Origin: Comamonas odontotermitis
GTDB taxonomy: Bacteria > Pseudomonadota > Gammaproteobacteria > Burkholderiales > Burkholderiaceae_C
DNA: 64,000 nucleotides
Direction of reading: 5' to 3'
Assembly (NCBI RefSeq): GCF_014207855.1
Contig: NZ_JACHKZ010000019.1
Coordinates: 1 to 64,000 of the forward strand
Each line of letters starts with the position of its first letter. Position 1 is the stretch's first letter. Below the pieces are notes generated by a model that made no database searches, was not told the DNA's origin, and worked only from the letters and a program-made list of their open reading frames with translations. Of the stretch, positions 7,702 to 16,521 are shown piece by piece. Position numbers and translations under genes: made by a program.

Positions 7702-10326
7702 TCAGCCTGCAGCACCGCCCCCGCCGCCTTCTTGCGCCTTGACTGCCAACGGCGCAGCACAATTCAGCAGGATTTTTCCACCACGCTCGTCGAGTTGCTC
7801 CGTAAAACTGATCAGACCGATCTTTCCTACGATCAGTACTTCGCCTGTGTCTTTGAGCGTCAGCGATGCGCCGTCGCCTTTGCCTGCAACCAAGGTGATG
7901 CTGCTGTTCGCTTCCAATCTGATGTGTTGACCTGCCTTGATAAGCACCGAGTCATCATTGGCCCGGATGTTGACGTTTTGCTTGGCCATCACAGATGCAT
8001 CATTGTTTGTCGACGCCATGGTGATGCGCTCTTTGGCTGTGAGATTGAAGTTGCCCGTTTGTGCGTCGTGAGCAATATCACCACCCGTCACCGTCGTGCG
8101 CTGACCACCAGCAGTGACGTGAGTGAGCATGCCTGCTTTTGCAAGCAGACTCAGCTGATCCTGCGTGGAGGAAACCGTGACGCTGCCCGTGCCACGCATC
8201 GTGACCGACTGCCCCGAGCTGATCACCACCGGCTTGGGACTGATCATGGAGTGCCCCTCGGGACTGACGATCGACACAATGGGCTTGTTGATGTCCTTGG
8301 ATCGCGTAAGCAGATCATTAGCCCCCGGCAGCGCAGGATCGGTATTCAGCGGCATCTGCATCTCGGGTCCCGTTCCTGATTTGCTTCCGGCCGCCGCAAA
8401 GGCCTGCATGGCAGCAGCCATGCCGCCCAGCGAGGTCTTCGCAGCCTCTTTTCCCACCATTGAAAGGATGCCGGAGGCAAGCTCTGACATGTGGTCTTTC
8501 TTGATATCGTTCAGGCCTGAAATCACTGCATCCATGGCAGATACGGCAGACGATGCTTCCTGCATCAAAGTCTTGCTGTCGGCCAGGTGTTCGCCCAGAT
8601 GCTCAAAGCCGTCCGGATTGTCATGGGTGATTTTGTTTTTGAAGTCCTGCGTATACGTGGTGATCAGCAAGCCTTTATCCGCGCGGATAGCTCCCCACTC
8701 ATTGGTTCGTAACTCAAAGCCGTAGCTGCGTTTGGCTTCCGTGCTTTGGTTCATCAGGTAACCCATATGCAAATGGGTGTTGCCATGGTCGCTGGACAAC
8801 TCCAAATGCTCGATGCCCTTTTGGTCCTCGAAGCGCAGCATGTTCTTGCCCCCACCGCCCTTGCTCCAGTTGGTCTGCGTACCAGATTGGGTCTTGTGTT
8901 TGGGCAGCTCCCACGGGGGCATCTGCATGGCGTTGTAGACACGGCCTGTGATGATGGGGTAGTCCGGGTCACCGTTCAGAAAGTCCACAATGACTTCCTG
9001 CCCGATGCGCGGGATGTGCATGCCGCCGTAGTTGCTGCCCGCCCAGGTCTGGCTCACACGGATCCAGCAGCTGCTGTTTTCGTCAAACGTGCCGTAGCGA
9101 TCCCAGTGGAACTGCACTTTGACCCGCCCGTATTTGTCGGTGTAGATTTCTTCGCCCGCAGGGCCTGTGATGACGGCTGTCTGCGGCCCCGTGGTGTGGG
9201 GCTTGGGGGTGACGCGCTGGCTTCTGTAGGCGGTGCTTTTGGGCATGACTGCAAAGCTCAGCCGGTAGGTGGTGCCGCTGTCGATGCCTCCTCGCTTGGC
9301 TGCGCCCGAGCCCCCTGCACCATCACTGCGGCGCACGTTTTCTTCAAACCGGTAGTGGGCCGATTCGATGAGGTATTCCTTGTTCTGGTCCCCCCGTGGG
9401 TATTTGCTGAAGGTAAAGAGGTAGCCGGGGGCGATGTTGCGGGCGTTGCCTTCGCCTTGCGCGATTTCCCGCTGTGCCTTTTGCTGCTCGATGCGGATGC
9501 GCGCGTAGTTCTCGCCGTCGCCATGCTCGGTGTAGCCGCCCGGCCATTCGTATTGCTCGCGGCTGTCTTCGCTGTGGCCTGCAGGCTGCTGCTGGCGGGT
9601 GTCGAGGATGGCCTTGGGCTTTTCGAAGTCGTAGTCGTCGGCTGCAAAGTTGCCGCTGGCGATGTCTTCGGCATAGACCCATGCGTCGATGAAGTCTTCA
9701 TCGTGGACGTGTGCCGCACGGCTTTCCGGGTAGTACGGGATGGTGCTGGGGCCATTGGGCAACGGGCTGTGGCTGCCGATATCATCGGCCAGCACGAGGG
9801 TGTGGCTGCCCATGCTGTGGCTGAAGTAGTAGTAGCCGCCTTCAAGCTCCAGGAGGCGAGAGACGAAGTTGAAATCGCTCTCGCCGTATTGGACGATATA
9901 GGGCCATTCGCGGTAGGTGCCCGTCAGCTTGTCTTCGATGGAAAAGCCATATTTGCCCAACACTTCTTTGATGATGTCGGGGGCTTTTTTGAACTGGAAG
10001 ATTTTGAAATCACTGCGGCGCGTGGCGTGCCACAGCCAGGGGCGCAGAATGCTTTCGTAAAGGTAAAAGTCACCGTCTCTGCCGACGTAGGTGAACTGCG
10101 TCACCTGCCCCGAGATGAACCGTTTGCCCCCGCCCCCCTTCTCGGTGGTGAGGTCGACTTCGACGCTCATGTCCTTGCCCAACAGGCTTTTGGCTGAGAT
10201 GGATGAGTTCTGGCTGATCAGCCGCACCCGAAACTCAAACAGCCGCGATATCTGCTCGGTTCCCTCCAGCGAGCGAAATTCCAATTGATCGCCCAATGGG
10301 CTGTGGGCGATAAAGGTGCGGTTCAT
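7702..10326 (-). CDS. vgrG: Type VI secretion spike protein VgrG (TssI)
   Basis: An 874-residue VgrG. The N-terminus (HSPLGDQLEFRSLEG, LFEFRVRL) is the gp27-like base. The middle contains the gp5-like OB region (RVKVQFHWDRYG, SCWIRVSQTWAGSNYG, IPRIGQEVIVDFLNGDPD). A DUF2345-type beta-rich C-terminal extension follows from about residue 640, with repeats such as NLTAKERITMAS and KAGQHIRLEANSSITL. It forms the trimeric tip that receives the PAAR end of the Rhs effector. It is the first gene of the vgrG-eag-rhs-immunity unit and is transcribed away from tssB. The C-terminus is glycine-rich. No extra enzymatic domain was recognised. Confidence 0.95.
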   Translation of the reverse strand: MNRTFIAHSPLGDQLEFRSLEGTEQISRLFEFRVRLISQNSSISAKSLLGKDMSVEVDLTTEKGGGGKRFISGQVTQFTYVGRDGDFYLYESILRPWLWHATRRSDFKIFQFKKAPDIIKEVLGKYGFSIEDKLTGTYREWPYIVQYGESDFNFVSRLLELEGGYYYFSHSMGSHTLVLADDIGSHSPLPNGPSTIPYYPESRAAHVHDEDFIDAWVYAEDIASGNFAADDYDFEKPKAILDTRQQQPAGHSEDSREQYEWPGGYTEHGDGENYARIRIEQQKAQREIAQGEGNARNIAPGYLFTFSKYPRGDQNKEYLIESAHYRFEENVRRSDGAGGSGAAKRGGIDSGTTYRLSFAVMPKSTAYRSQRVTPKPHTTGPQTAVITGPAGEEIYTDKYGRVKVQFHWDRYGTFDENSSCWIRVSQTWAGSNYGGMHIPRIGQEVIVDFLNGDPDYPIITGRVYNAMQMPPWELPKHKTQSGTQTNWSKGGGGKNMLRFEDQKGIEHLELSSDHGNTHLHMGYLMNQSTEAKRSYGFELRTNEWGAIRADKGLLITTYTQDFKNKITHDNPDGFEHLGEHLADSKTLMQEASSAVSAMDAVISGLNDIKKDHMSELASGILSMVGKEAAKTSLGGMAAAMQAFAAAGSKSGTGPEMQMPLNTDPALPGANDLLTRSKDINKPIVSIVSPEGHSMISPKPVVISSGQSVTMRGTGSVTVSSTQDQLSLLAKAGMLTHVTAGGQRTTVTGGDIAHDAQTGNFNLTAKERITMASTNNDASVMAKQNVNIRANDDSVLIKAGQHIRLEANSSITLVAGKGDGASLTLKDTGEVLIVGKIGLISFTEQLDERGGKILLNCAAPLAVKAQEGGGGGAAG

Positions 10327-10555
10327 GTACCCAAACTCCTCAAAGCAGTGCTATCAATTTATTCAGCTTTACCGACTATCAATCGGGTTGAAGCAATAGA
10401 AATTTGATCGTATGATAGCTAAAAAATTTTGGGAAATTTCCAACGATAGCCAATGGTCTAGTTATCATTTTTGAACGAAAATGATGTAAATTGCAACTTC
10501 AATTGCGGATAGCTATCGAGAAATTTGGTCTATCCAATTACTGCGGGGCACAGAT
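10327..10555. promoter_or_regulatory. Divergent vgrG/tssB intergenic region
   Basis: This 229-bp AT-rich gap separates vgrG (minus) from tssB (plus) and must hold both promoters. Several ATAGCT/AGCTAT motifs occur, for example near 10417 and 10510, resembling the short dispersed repeats elsewhere in the window. I could not assign a clear sigma-70 or sigma-54 promoter by eye. Confidence 0.5.
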
Positions 10556-11116
10556 ATGACGACAAGCATGAACATCAAGCAGCGCTTGGCTGCACGAGGC
10601 AAAAGCGGACAGAAATTCATTGCCCGCAACCGCGCCCCACGGGTTCAGATCGAGTACGACGTCGAGGTCTACGGGTCTGAAAAAAAGATACAGCTTCCTT
10701 TTGTCATGGGAGTGATGGCTGATTTGTCAGGAAAACCTGCGGAGCCGCTGCCAGAAATCAGTGACCGCAAGTTTCTCGAAATCGATGTCGACAATTTCGA
10801 CAGTCGCATGAAGGCCATCAAGCCCCGTGTTTCCTTTCAGGTGCCCAATACCCTGACTGGCGAAGGAAACATGGCTATCGACATCACGTTCGACAGCATG
10901 GATGACTTCTCTCCCGATGCCGTTGCAAAAAAAGTGGATTCGCTCAACAAGTTGCTGGAAGCTCGCACGCAGCTGGCCAATCTGCTGTCGTATATGGACG
11001 GTAAATCTGGCGCGGAAGACCTGATTGCGAAAGTGCTGGCCGATCCAGCACTGATGAAGGCTTTGTCTTCAACCCCTAATCAATCCACCGACAAGCCCGC
11101 AGCCGAAGAGCAGTAA
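10556..11116 (+). CDS. tssB: T6SS contractile sheath small subunit TssB (VipA)
   Basis: A 186-residue TssB. RVQIEYDVEVYGSEKKIQLPFVMGVMADLSG is the conserved family core, followed by FLEIDVDNFDSRM and a C-terminal helix (LNKLLEARTQLANLLSYMDGK). With TssC it builds the contractile sheath around the Hcp tube and is later disassembled by ClpV. An internal ATG four codons in (MNIKQRLAARGKSG) is an alternative start. It leads the structural operon, and tssC follows after 38 bp. Confidence 0.95.
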   Translation: MTTSMNIKQRLAARGKSGQKFIARNRAPRVQIEYDVEVYGSEKKIQLPFVMGVMADLSGKPAEPLPEISDRKFLEIDVDNFDSRMKAIKPRVSFQVPNTLTGEGNMAIDITFDSMDDFSPDAVAKKVDSLNKLLEARTQLANLLSYMDGKSGAEDLIAKVLADPALMKALSSTPNQSTDKPAAEEQ

Positions 11117-11154
11117 GCGCACTTTCCTGCCAGCAGTAAATTAGAGGACAAAGT

Positions 11155-12654
11155 ATGGCGACCACTGAAAAGCAAGGCCTCGGTCAGACCGTGGCTTTGG
11201 AGCGCGATGAATTTGCAGCGCTGCTCAACAAGGAATTCAAGCCAAAGACTGACCAGGCACAGGAAGCGGTTGTTTCTGCTGTGCGTACCTTGGCCGAGCA
11301 TGCGCTGGCCAATACCAATATCATCTCCGGAGACGCATATCGCACCGTCGAGGGAATGATTGCCGAGATTGATCGCAAGCTGTCTGAGCAGGTCAACCAG
11401 ATCATCCATCACCAGGATTTCCAGCGCCTTGAAGGTAGCTGGAGAGGTCTGCACTACTTGGTCAATAATACCGAGACGGATGAAATGTTGAAGATTCAGG
11501 TTTTCAACATCAGTAAGAAAGATTTGGGAAGGACGCTGCAACGCCACAAAGGCATTCTGTGGGATCAAAGCCCAATCTTCAAGAAGGTTTATGAAGCCGA
11601 ATATGGTCAATTCGGTGGTGAACCCTTTGGCTGTCTGGTTGGCGATTACTATTTTGATCACAATCCCCAGGACGTGGCTCTGCTGACAGAGATGTCCAAG
11701 ATTGCAGCTTCTGCGCATTGCCCGTTCATCTCCGGAGCAGATTCAAGCCTGATGCAGATGGAGTCGTGGCAGGAACTCGCCAATCCACGTGATCTGACCA
11801 AGATTTTTGGAAATACCGAATACATCAAATGGCGCGCTTTGCGTGACTCCGATGATTCTCGCTATCTCGGACTGACCATGCCGCGTTATCTGGCACGTCT
11901 GCCCTACAGCACCAAAGACAATCCAGTGGACGGCTTCGATTTCGAAGAAGATACAGCGGGCGCCAACCACAACAATTTCTGCTGGTCGAATTCTGCCTAT
12001 GCCATGGCGACCAATATCAATCGTTCCTTCAAGTATTACGGTTGGTGCACCTCCATTCGAGGAGTTGAGTCGGGCGGCATTGTGGAGGATCTGCCTGTTC
12101 ACATCTTCCCAAGTGACGATGGCGGCGTTGACATCAAATGCCCTACTGAAATTGCCATCAGTGATCGCCGTGAGGCTGAGTTGGCCAAAAACGGTTTGAT
12201 GCCGCTGGTCTACCGCAAGAACAGCGATGTGGCCGCCTTCATCGGTGCTCAATCGCTGCAGAAACCCGCTGAATACTACGATGCAGATGCAACTGCCAAT
12301 GCCAATCTGTCGGCCCGGCTTCCCTATCTGTTTGCCTGCTGCCGGTTTGCGCATTACCTCAAGTGCATTGTGCGTGACAAGATTGGCTCGTTCAAAGAGC
12401 GCAATGATGTGGAGCGCTGGCTGAACAACTGGATCATGAATTATGTCGACGGCGATCCAGCCAATTCTTCTGAAGGCATCAAGGCGATGAAGCCATTGGC
12501 TGCCGCTGAGGTTGTAGTTGAAGAGATTGAAGACAACCCTGGCTACTACACCGCCAAGTTCTTCCTGCGCCCTCACTACCAGTTGGAAGGCCTTACGGTT
12601 TCGTTGCGGTTGGTTTCCAAATTGCCCTCGGTCAAACAAGCAGTTACCCAATAA
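11155..12654 (+). CDS. tssC: T6SS contractile sheath large subunit TssC (VipB)
   Basis: A 499-residue protein of usual TssC length. Typical segments are QDFQRLEGSWRGLHYLV, GGEPFGCLVGDYYFDH, and the C-terminal CRFAHYLKCIVRDKIGSF and LNNWIMNYVDGDP. The start is preceded by a GAGGACAAAG ribosome-binding site. It pairs with TssB in the cytoplasmic sheath. Gene order tssB-tssC-hcp is the commonest arrangement. Confidence 0.97.
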   Translation: MATTEKQGLGQTVALERDEFAALLNKEFKPKTDQAQEAVVSAVRTLAEHALANTNIISGDAYRTVEGMIAEIDRKLSEQVNQIIHHQDFQRLEGSWRGLHYLVNNTETDEMLKIQVFNISKKDLGRTLQRHKGILWDQSPIFKKVYEAEYGQFGGEPFGCLVGDYYFDHNPQDVALLTEMSKIAASAHCPFISGADSSLMQMESWQELANPRDLTKIFGNTEYIKWRALRDSDDSRYLGLTMPRYLARLPYSTKDNPVDGFDFEEDTAGANHNNFCWSNSAYAMATNINRSFKYYGWCTSIRGVESGGIVEDLPVHIFPSDDGGVDIKCPTEIAISDRREAELAKNGLMPLVYRKNSDVAAFIGAQSLQKPAEYYDADATANANLSARLPYLFACCRFAHYLKCIVRDKIGSFKERNDVERWLNNWIMNYVDGDPANSSEGIKAMKPLAAAEVVVEEIEDNPGYYTAKFFLRPHYQLEGLTVSLRLVSKLPSVKQAVTQ

Positions 12655-12700
12655 TTTTTCCCGCTAGCAGTTATTTATTTATTCATTTGGAGGTACAGAA

Positions 12701-13240
12701 ATGGCGATTAATCGTTTGAACAGCCCAGTTGCCAACGTTGCTCCTGAGCAGCGCCTGGGTGGTGTAGTAGATATTTATTGCAAGATTGATGGCGTCGATG
12801 GCGAAGCACAAGACGCAAAACACCAGGGCTGGATCCATGTAGAAGCTATTGCCGGTGGCGTAGCGAACGCTGGCGCATTTGCGTACGGTGGTGGTGGTGG
12901 CTCTGGTAAGGCACAGTGGCAGGACATTACCGTCCGGGGCAAGTTTGACAAGTGTTTCGCTACCTTGATGCAGAAGTGCGCAACGGGCGAGCACATCGGC
13001 AAGGTTGAAATCTCTGCCTGCAAGGCTGGTGGCGAGCAACAAGAGTTCCTGAACATCAAGATGGAAGATGTGATCATCTCTTCATTGAACCTGTCGGGCG
13101 CGGAGTCTACCGAGCCTATGTTCGACTGCGGTTTCAACTTTGCCAAGGTAACCGTAACCGGCAAGGGCCAGGACAACAAGGGCAGCATGGGCGGTGCAGT
13201 TACTGCGGGCTACAACGTCAAGCTCAACCAAAAGATTTGA
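12701..13240 (+). CDS. hcp: T6SS tube protein Hcp (TssD)
   Basis: A 179-residue Hcp, close to family size. It has the DIYCKIDGVDGE opening strand, a central GGGGGSGKAQWQD loop, FDKCFATLMQKCATGEHI, and the closing VTAGYNVKLNQKI. Hcp hexamers stack into the inner tube and are secreted. A strong GGAGGTACAG ribosome-binding site precedes the ATG. A terminator follows directly, so hcp can be expressed above the genes downstream. Confidence 0.95.
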   Translation: MAINRLNSPVANVAPEQRLGGVVDIYCKIDGVDGEAQDAKHQGWIHVEAIAGGVANAGAFAYGGGGGSGKAQWQDITVRGKFDKCFATLMQKCATGEHIGKVEISACKAGGEQQEFLNIKMEDVIISSLNLSGAESTEPMFDCGFNFAKVTVTGKGQDNKGSMGGAVTAGYNVKLNQKI

Positions 13241-13263
13241 GCGGATCACACTCCCGCTCAATG

Positions 13264-13289
13264 GAGGGGCTATATGCCCCTCTTTTTTT
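13264..13289 (+). terminator. Rho-independent terminator after hcp
   Basis: A perfect 7-bp stem GAGGGGC/GCCCCTC (13264-13270 and 13276-13282) with a TATAT loop is followed by seven T residues. It lies 24 bp after the hcp stop and 30 bp before tagJ. It probably causes partial termination, giving much hcp and less of the downstream baseplate genes. Confidence 0.85.
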
Positions 13290-13319
13290 CTTATCACGCC
13301 TCACTTGACTGTCCAAATC

Positions 13320-14105
13320 ATGCCCGATCAATCGCTTGTAGAAAAGGTTTCGCAGGTTCAAGGCTCGATCCGTCAAAAACCTTCCGACGACAAGCTGCGA
13401 ATCCATCTTTTTCAACTGTATGTCCAAGAAGGCAAGTGGCAAAAGGCGCTGGTGCAACTGCAAATGGCGGCGCAACTCAATGCTTCGCACAAAATGATGG
13501 CGCAGGCCTATCGGCTTGCCATCCGTGCAGAGATGCTGCGTGAAGATGTGTTCAAGGGAAGGCGATCTCCCAATGTACTGGGGCAGCCGCTGCAATGGAT
13601 CAGCTTTCTCATCGAGGCGCTGCAAGAGGATGGAAAAGGTAATCCTTTGGCAGCACTTGAGCTGCGGCTTCAGGCCCTCGATGAGGCCAACGCAGTATCG
13701 GGCAGGCTGAATGAACAACCTTTCAATTGGATCGCCGATGCCGACTCCCGGCTTGGCCCCGTTCTGGAAGTATTGGTCAATGGCGACTATTATTGGCTGC
13801 CGTTTGAAGCGATTAGCGAGGTCAAGATCGATGCGCCAGTGGACCTTCGGGATCTGGTGTGGATTCCCGCGCACGTGAAGCTTGTGAATGAGGGGTATCA
13901 CCCCATGCTCCTGCCCGCTCGCTATCCGCTTCTTGACATGCCAATGGAGGATGCGCATCTACAGTCAAAAATCTCGACCTGGACAGCCATGGAAGGAGAT
14001 TTGTTGTGCGGCCAAGGCGTGAAGGTCCTGTCGACCGACACCAGTGAGGCATCTCTTTTGGACGTTCGATCCATCCATCTGCAAAGCGCATTGTCAGAGA
14101 GTTGA
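13320..14105 (+). CDS. tagJ: T6SS accessory protein TagJ (ImpE/SciE family)
   Basis: 261 residues starting at the ATG that gives MPDQSLVEKVSQVQGSIR. The longer upstream open frame runs through the terminator and is rejected. The N-terminal half has TPR-like helices (LRIHLFQLYVQEGKWQKAL), and the C-terminal half has FNWIADADSRLGPVLEVLVNGDYYWLPF and DLVWIPAHVKL, typical of ImpE. TagJ proteins bind the TssB N-terminus and ClpV in some systems and modulate sheath recycling. Its place between hcp and tssE matches systems that encode it. Confidence 0.88.
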   Translation: MPDQSLVEKVSQVQGSIRQKPSDDKLRIHLFQLYVQEGKWQKALVQLQMAAQLNASHKMMAQAYRLAIRAEMLREDVFKGRRSPNVLGQPLQWISFLIEALQEDGKGNPLAALELRLQALDEANAVSGRLNEQPFNWIADADSRLGPVLEVLVNGDYYWLPFEAISEVKIDAPVDLRDLVWIPAHVKLVNEGYHPMLLPARYPLLDMPMEDAHLQSKISTWTAMEGDLLCGQGVKVLSTDTSEASLLDVRSIHLQSALSES

Positions 14106-14119
14106 AGGTATCGCTGTTC

Positions 14120-14653
14120 ATGAGTCAGAACGACCATTCGCTTCCCAGCCACGGAAATGCAGACAACTTGCTTCCAACGCTTCTGGATCGCCTTACAGAC
14201 CATGCACCCCAACGCGAAAAAGACACGCTGTCTGAAATAGTCGTCTCTCGTAAACAGCTGCGCCAGATTATTCTGCGAGACCTGTCCTGGTTACTCAATG
14301 CGACCAATGCAGATTCCGATTCTGCCTTTCGTGAATTTCCGCAGGTCCGGCGTTCTGCACTCAATTTTGGACTGCCAGCATTTTCGGGCAAACGCGCCTC
14401 GGATGTGAAGCTCGGCGAGTTGGAAGAAGAAATACGCCGCGCCATTGCGCTGTTTGAACCCCGCGTGATGAGCAGCACACTGTCTGTGCGGGGGATTGTG
14501 TCCTCGGATAATGAAGCGGCCCACAACATGGTCGTTTTCGAGATTCGCGGCCAGATCTGGGCGCACCCCTATCCAATAGAAATGTTGCTCAAATCAAGCA
14601 TTGACCTGGAGACTGGGTCCGTGTCGCTGCTGGATCAGTTAGGAGACAACTGA
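14120..14653 (+). CDS. tssE: T6SS baseplate protein TssE (gp25-like)
   Basis: 177 residues from the ATG at 14120, chosen because a GAAGG ribosome-binding site lies 11 bp upstream. A TTG six codons earlier is the other choice. The gp25 core is visible as LRQIILRDLSWLLN, VRRSALNFGLP and the C-terminal FEPRVMSSTLSVRG, with FEIRGQIWAHPYP closing the domain. TssE forms baseplate wedges with TssF, TssG and TssK. Its TGA overlaps the tssF ATG (TGATG). Confidence 0.92.
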   Translation: MSQNDHSLPSHGNADNLLPTLLDRLTDHAPQREKDTLSEIVVSRKQLRQIILRDLSWLLNATNADSDSAFREFPQVRRSALNFGLPAFSGKRASDVKLGELEEEIRRAIALFEPRVMSSTLSVRGIVSSDNEAAHNMVVFEIRGQIWAHPYPIEMLLKSSIDLETGSVSLLDQLGDN

Positions 14654-16521
14654 TGGACCCTCGCCTACTCGATTACTACAACCGCGAGCTGTCCTATATG
14701 CGTGAGCTGGGGCAGGAATTTGCACAGGAGCACCCCAAAATTGCCGGACGCCTGGGCATCAAGGGAACCGACATCGCAGACCCGTTTGTCGAGCGCCTGC
14801 TGGAAGGCTTTGCGCTGCTGACAGGCCGTATCCAGTTAAAGATGGATGCAGAATTTCCCAGGTTTTCTCAGCGCCTGCTGGAACTCATCTACCCGCACTA
14901 TCTCGCGCCAACACCCTCGATGGGCATTGTGCGTATGCATCCCGGGAAGGCTGACAGTGGAATCACAGGGCCGTTCCTGGTGCCCCGTCATACACTCCTG
15001 CGAGCACCCATCTCACCCGGGCAGGTCACTGCCTGCCAATTTCGGACTGCGCACGATGTGGAGTTGCTCCCCCTTGCTATCCAACAGGCCTGGATCGAGG
15101 GAAAGTCCAGCGACGTACGTATCCCCCATAGCACCAAAAAGGTCGCCAGCAGCCTGCATCTGAGCTTTGCTTCTGTTGACAACCGTCCCATTGGCAAGAT
15201 TGGGTTTGACAAGCTTCCCGTCTATATTGGTGGGCCATTGGAGCGTGCACTTTTCATGCTCGAGCTCATCTGCGGCCGCAGGGTTGGAGCAGCCCTTCAT
15301 TGGAGCGAAGCAGGCAAGGAACGACAGGCGTGGCTGTCACCCGAGCAGATCGCAGGCATGGGGTTTGATGCGGAGGAAGCACTGATTCCTTACGGCGCTC
15401 AAGGCTTCAGCGGCTATCGCTTGCTGCAGGAGTTTTTTGCGTGTCCTGATCGATATCGGTTCTTCAACATCAAGGGGCTTGACCCGCTGCTACGCAGAAT
15501 TTCAGACACGCAGTTCAGGCTGGTTCTCCATTTCGATCGGCCCGCAACCGAGCTGGAAAAGCTCATTGACCAGCATAGTTTTCACCTTTTCTGCACGCCC
15601 ATCGTCAATCTGTTCCCCAAGCGGGGGGACCGCATCGATGTTTCAATGGCTCACTTTGAGCACCATCTTCTCGCTGACAGAACCCGTCCGCTGGACTATG
15701 AGGTCTATTCCGTGTCGGCCATTCATGGGTTTTCCGCTGAGAACACTGAAATTCAGACATTCCTGCCAATTTACGAGACACTCGGCGCTCTTCAAGAGGC
15801 TGACTCCCAGGCCTATTTTTCTCTGCGCAGAGAGCCGCGCAAGCTCTCTGAAGTAGCCAAAAGGCATGGGCCGCGGACTGGGTACATTGGCAGCGAAGTC
15901 TTTGCTCAACTGGTGGATCGGCAAGATACACCTTATCCGCAGACGCTCAACCGGATCGCACCTGACATGTTGTGCACCAACAGAGACTTGGCTTTGCTGA
16001 TCAGTACTTCGGGGGAGCGGAACTTTCAACTGGCTGTATCGGCCCCGGTGAAACAGGTAGAGCTGGTGACGAATTTGACCCGGCCAACGCCCGCGATCGC
16101 GGAAATGCGCGCAACATGGCGTCTGCTAAGCCATCTGCAGCTGAACTACCAGACGCTGACGGATTCCAGCCCGGAGGAAGGCGCAAAAGTCATGCGTGAG
16201 CTGCTGAACCTCTACGCACTTCTGAGCCACCAGGACGGTATACAGCAAGCCGACTCGGTTTCGTCCATGCGCGTGTCTCCAATGCATGTCAGAGCGCCAC
16301 AACCAGGCCCTATTCTCTTTGGCCGGGGAGTTGACATCCAGCTTGTGATTGACCAATCCAAATTTGGTGGAAGCAGCCCCTGGTTGTTTGGCGCGGTGCT
16401 CGAGCGGTTTCTATCGCGCCATGTCAGTATCAATTGCGCGACCCGTCTGAAGATGGACACGCTGCAACATGGCTCCTTTGCAAGCTGGCCTACACGAATG
16501 GGCTTGCGGCCCAACGCATGA
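14653..16521 (+). CDS. tssF: T6SS baseplate protein TssF
   Basis: A 622-residue TssF of normal size. The N-terminus (LLDYYNRELSYMRELGQEFAQEHPKIAGRLG) is the family hallmark, followed by DPFVERLLEGFALLTGRIQ. The C-terminus (LFGAVLERFLSRHVSINCATRL) is also typical. With TssG and TssE it makes the baseplate wedge in the cytoplasm. Translation is coupled to tssE through a one-base overlap, and its 3' end overlaps the longest tssG start. Confidence 0.95.
   Translation: MDPRLLDYYNRELSYMRELGQEFAQEHPKIAGRLGIKGTDIADPFVERLLEGFALLTGRIQLKMDAEFPRFSQRLLELIYPHYLAPTPSMGIVRMHPGKADSGITGPFLVPRHTLLRAPISPGQVTACQFRTAHDVELLPLAIQQAWIEGKSSDVRIPHSTKKVASSLHLSFASVDNRPIGKIGFDKLPVYIGGPLERALFMLELICGRRVGAALHWSEAGKERQAWLSPEQIAGMGFDAEEALIPYGAQGFSGYRLLQEFFACPDRYRFFNIKGLDPLLRRISDTQFRLVLHFDRPATELEKLIDQHSFHLFCTPIVNLFPKRGDRIDVSMAHFEHHLLADRTRPLDYEVYSVSAIHGFSAENTEIQTFLPIYETLGALQEADSQAYFSLRREPRKLSEVAKRHGPRTGYIGSEVFAQLVDRQDTPYPQTLNRIAPDMLCTNRDLALLISTSGERNFQLAVSAPVKQVELVTNLTRPTPAIAEMRATWRLLSHLQLNYQTLTDSSPEEGAKVMRELLNLYALLSHQDGIQQADSVSSMRVSPMHVRAPQPGPILFGRGVDIQLVIDQSKFGGSSPWLFGAVLERFLSRHVSINCATRLKMDTLQHGSFASWPTRMGLRPNA

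Noticed and set aside
8746-10197. A 483-residue open frame on the plus strand
   Set aside because: Antisense to vgrG, with no ribosome-binding site or family feature.
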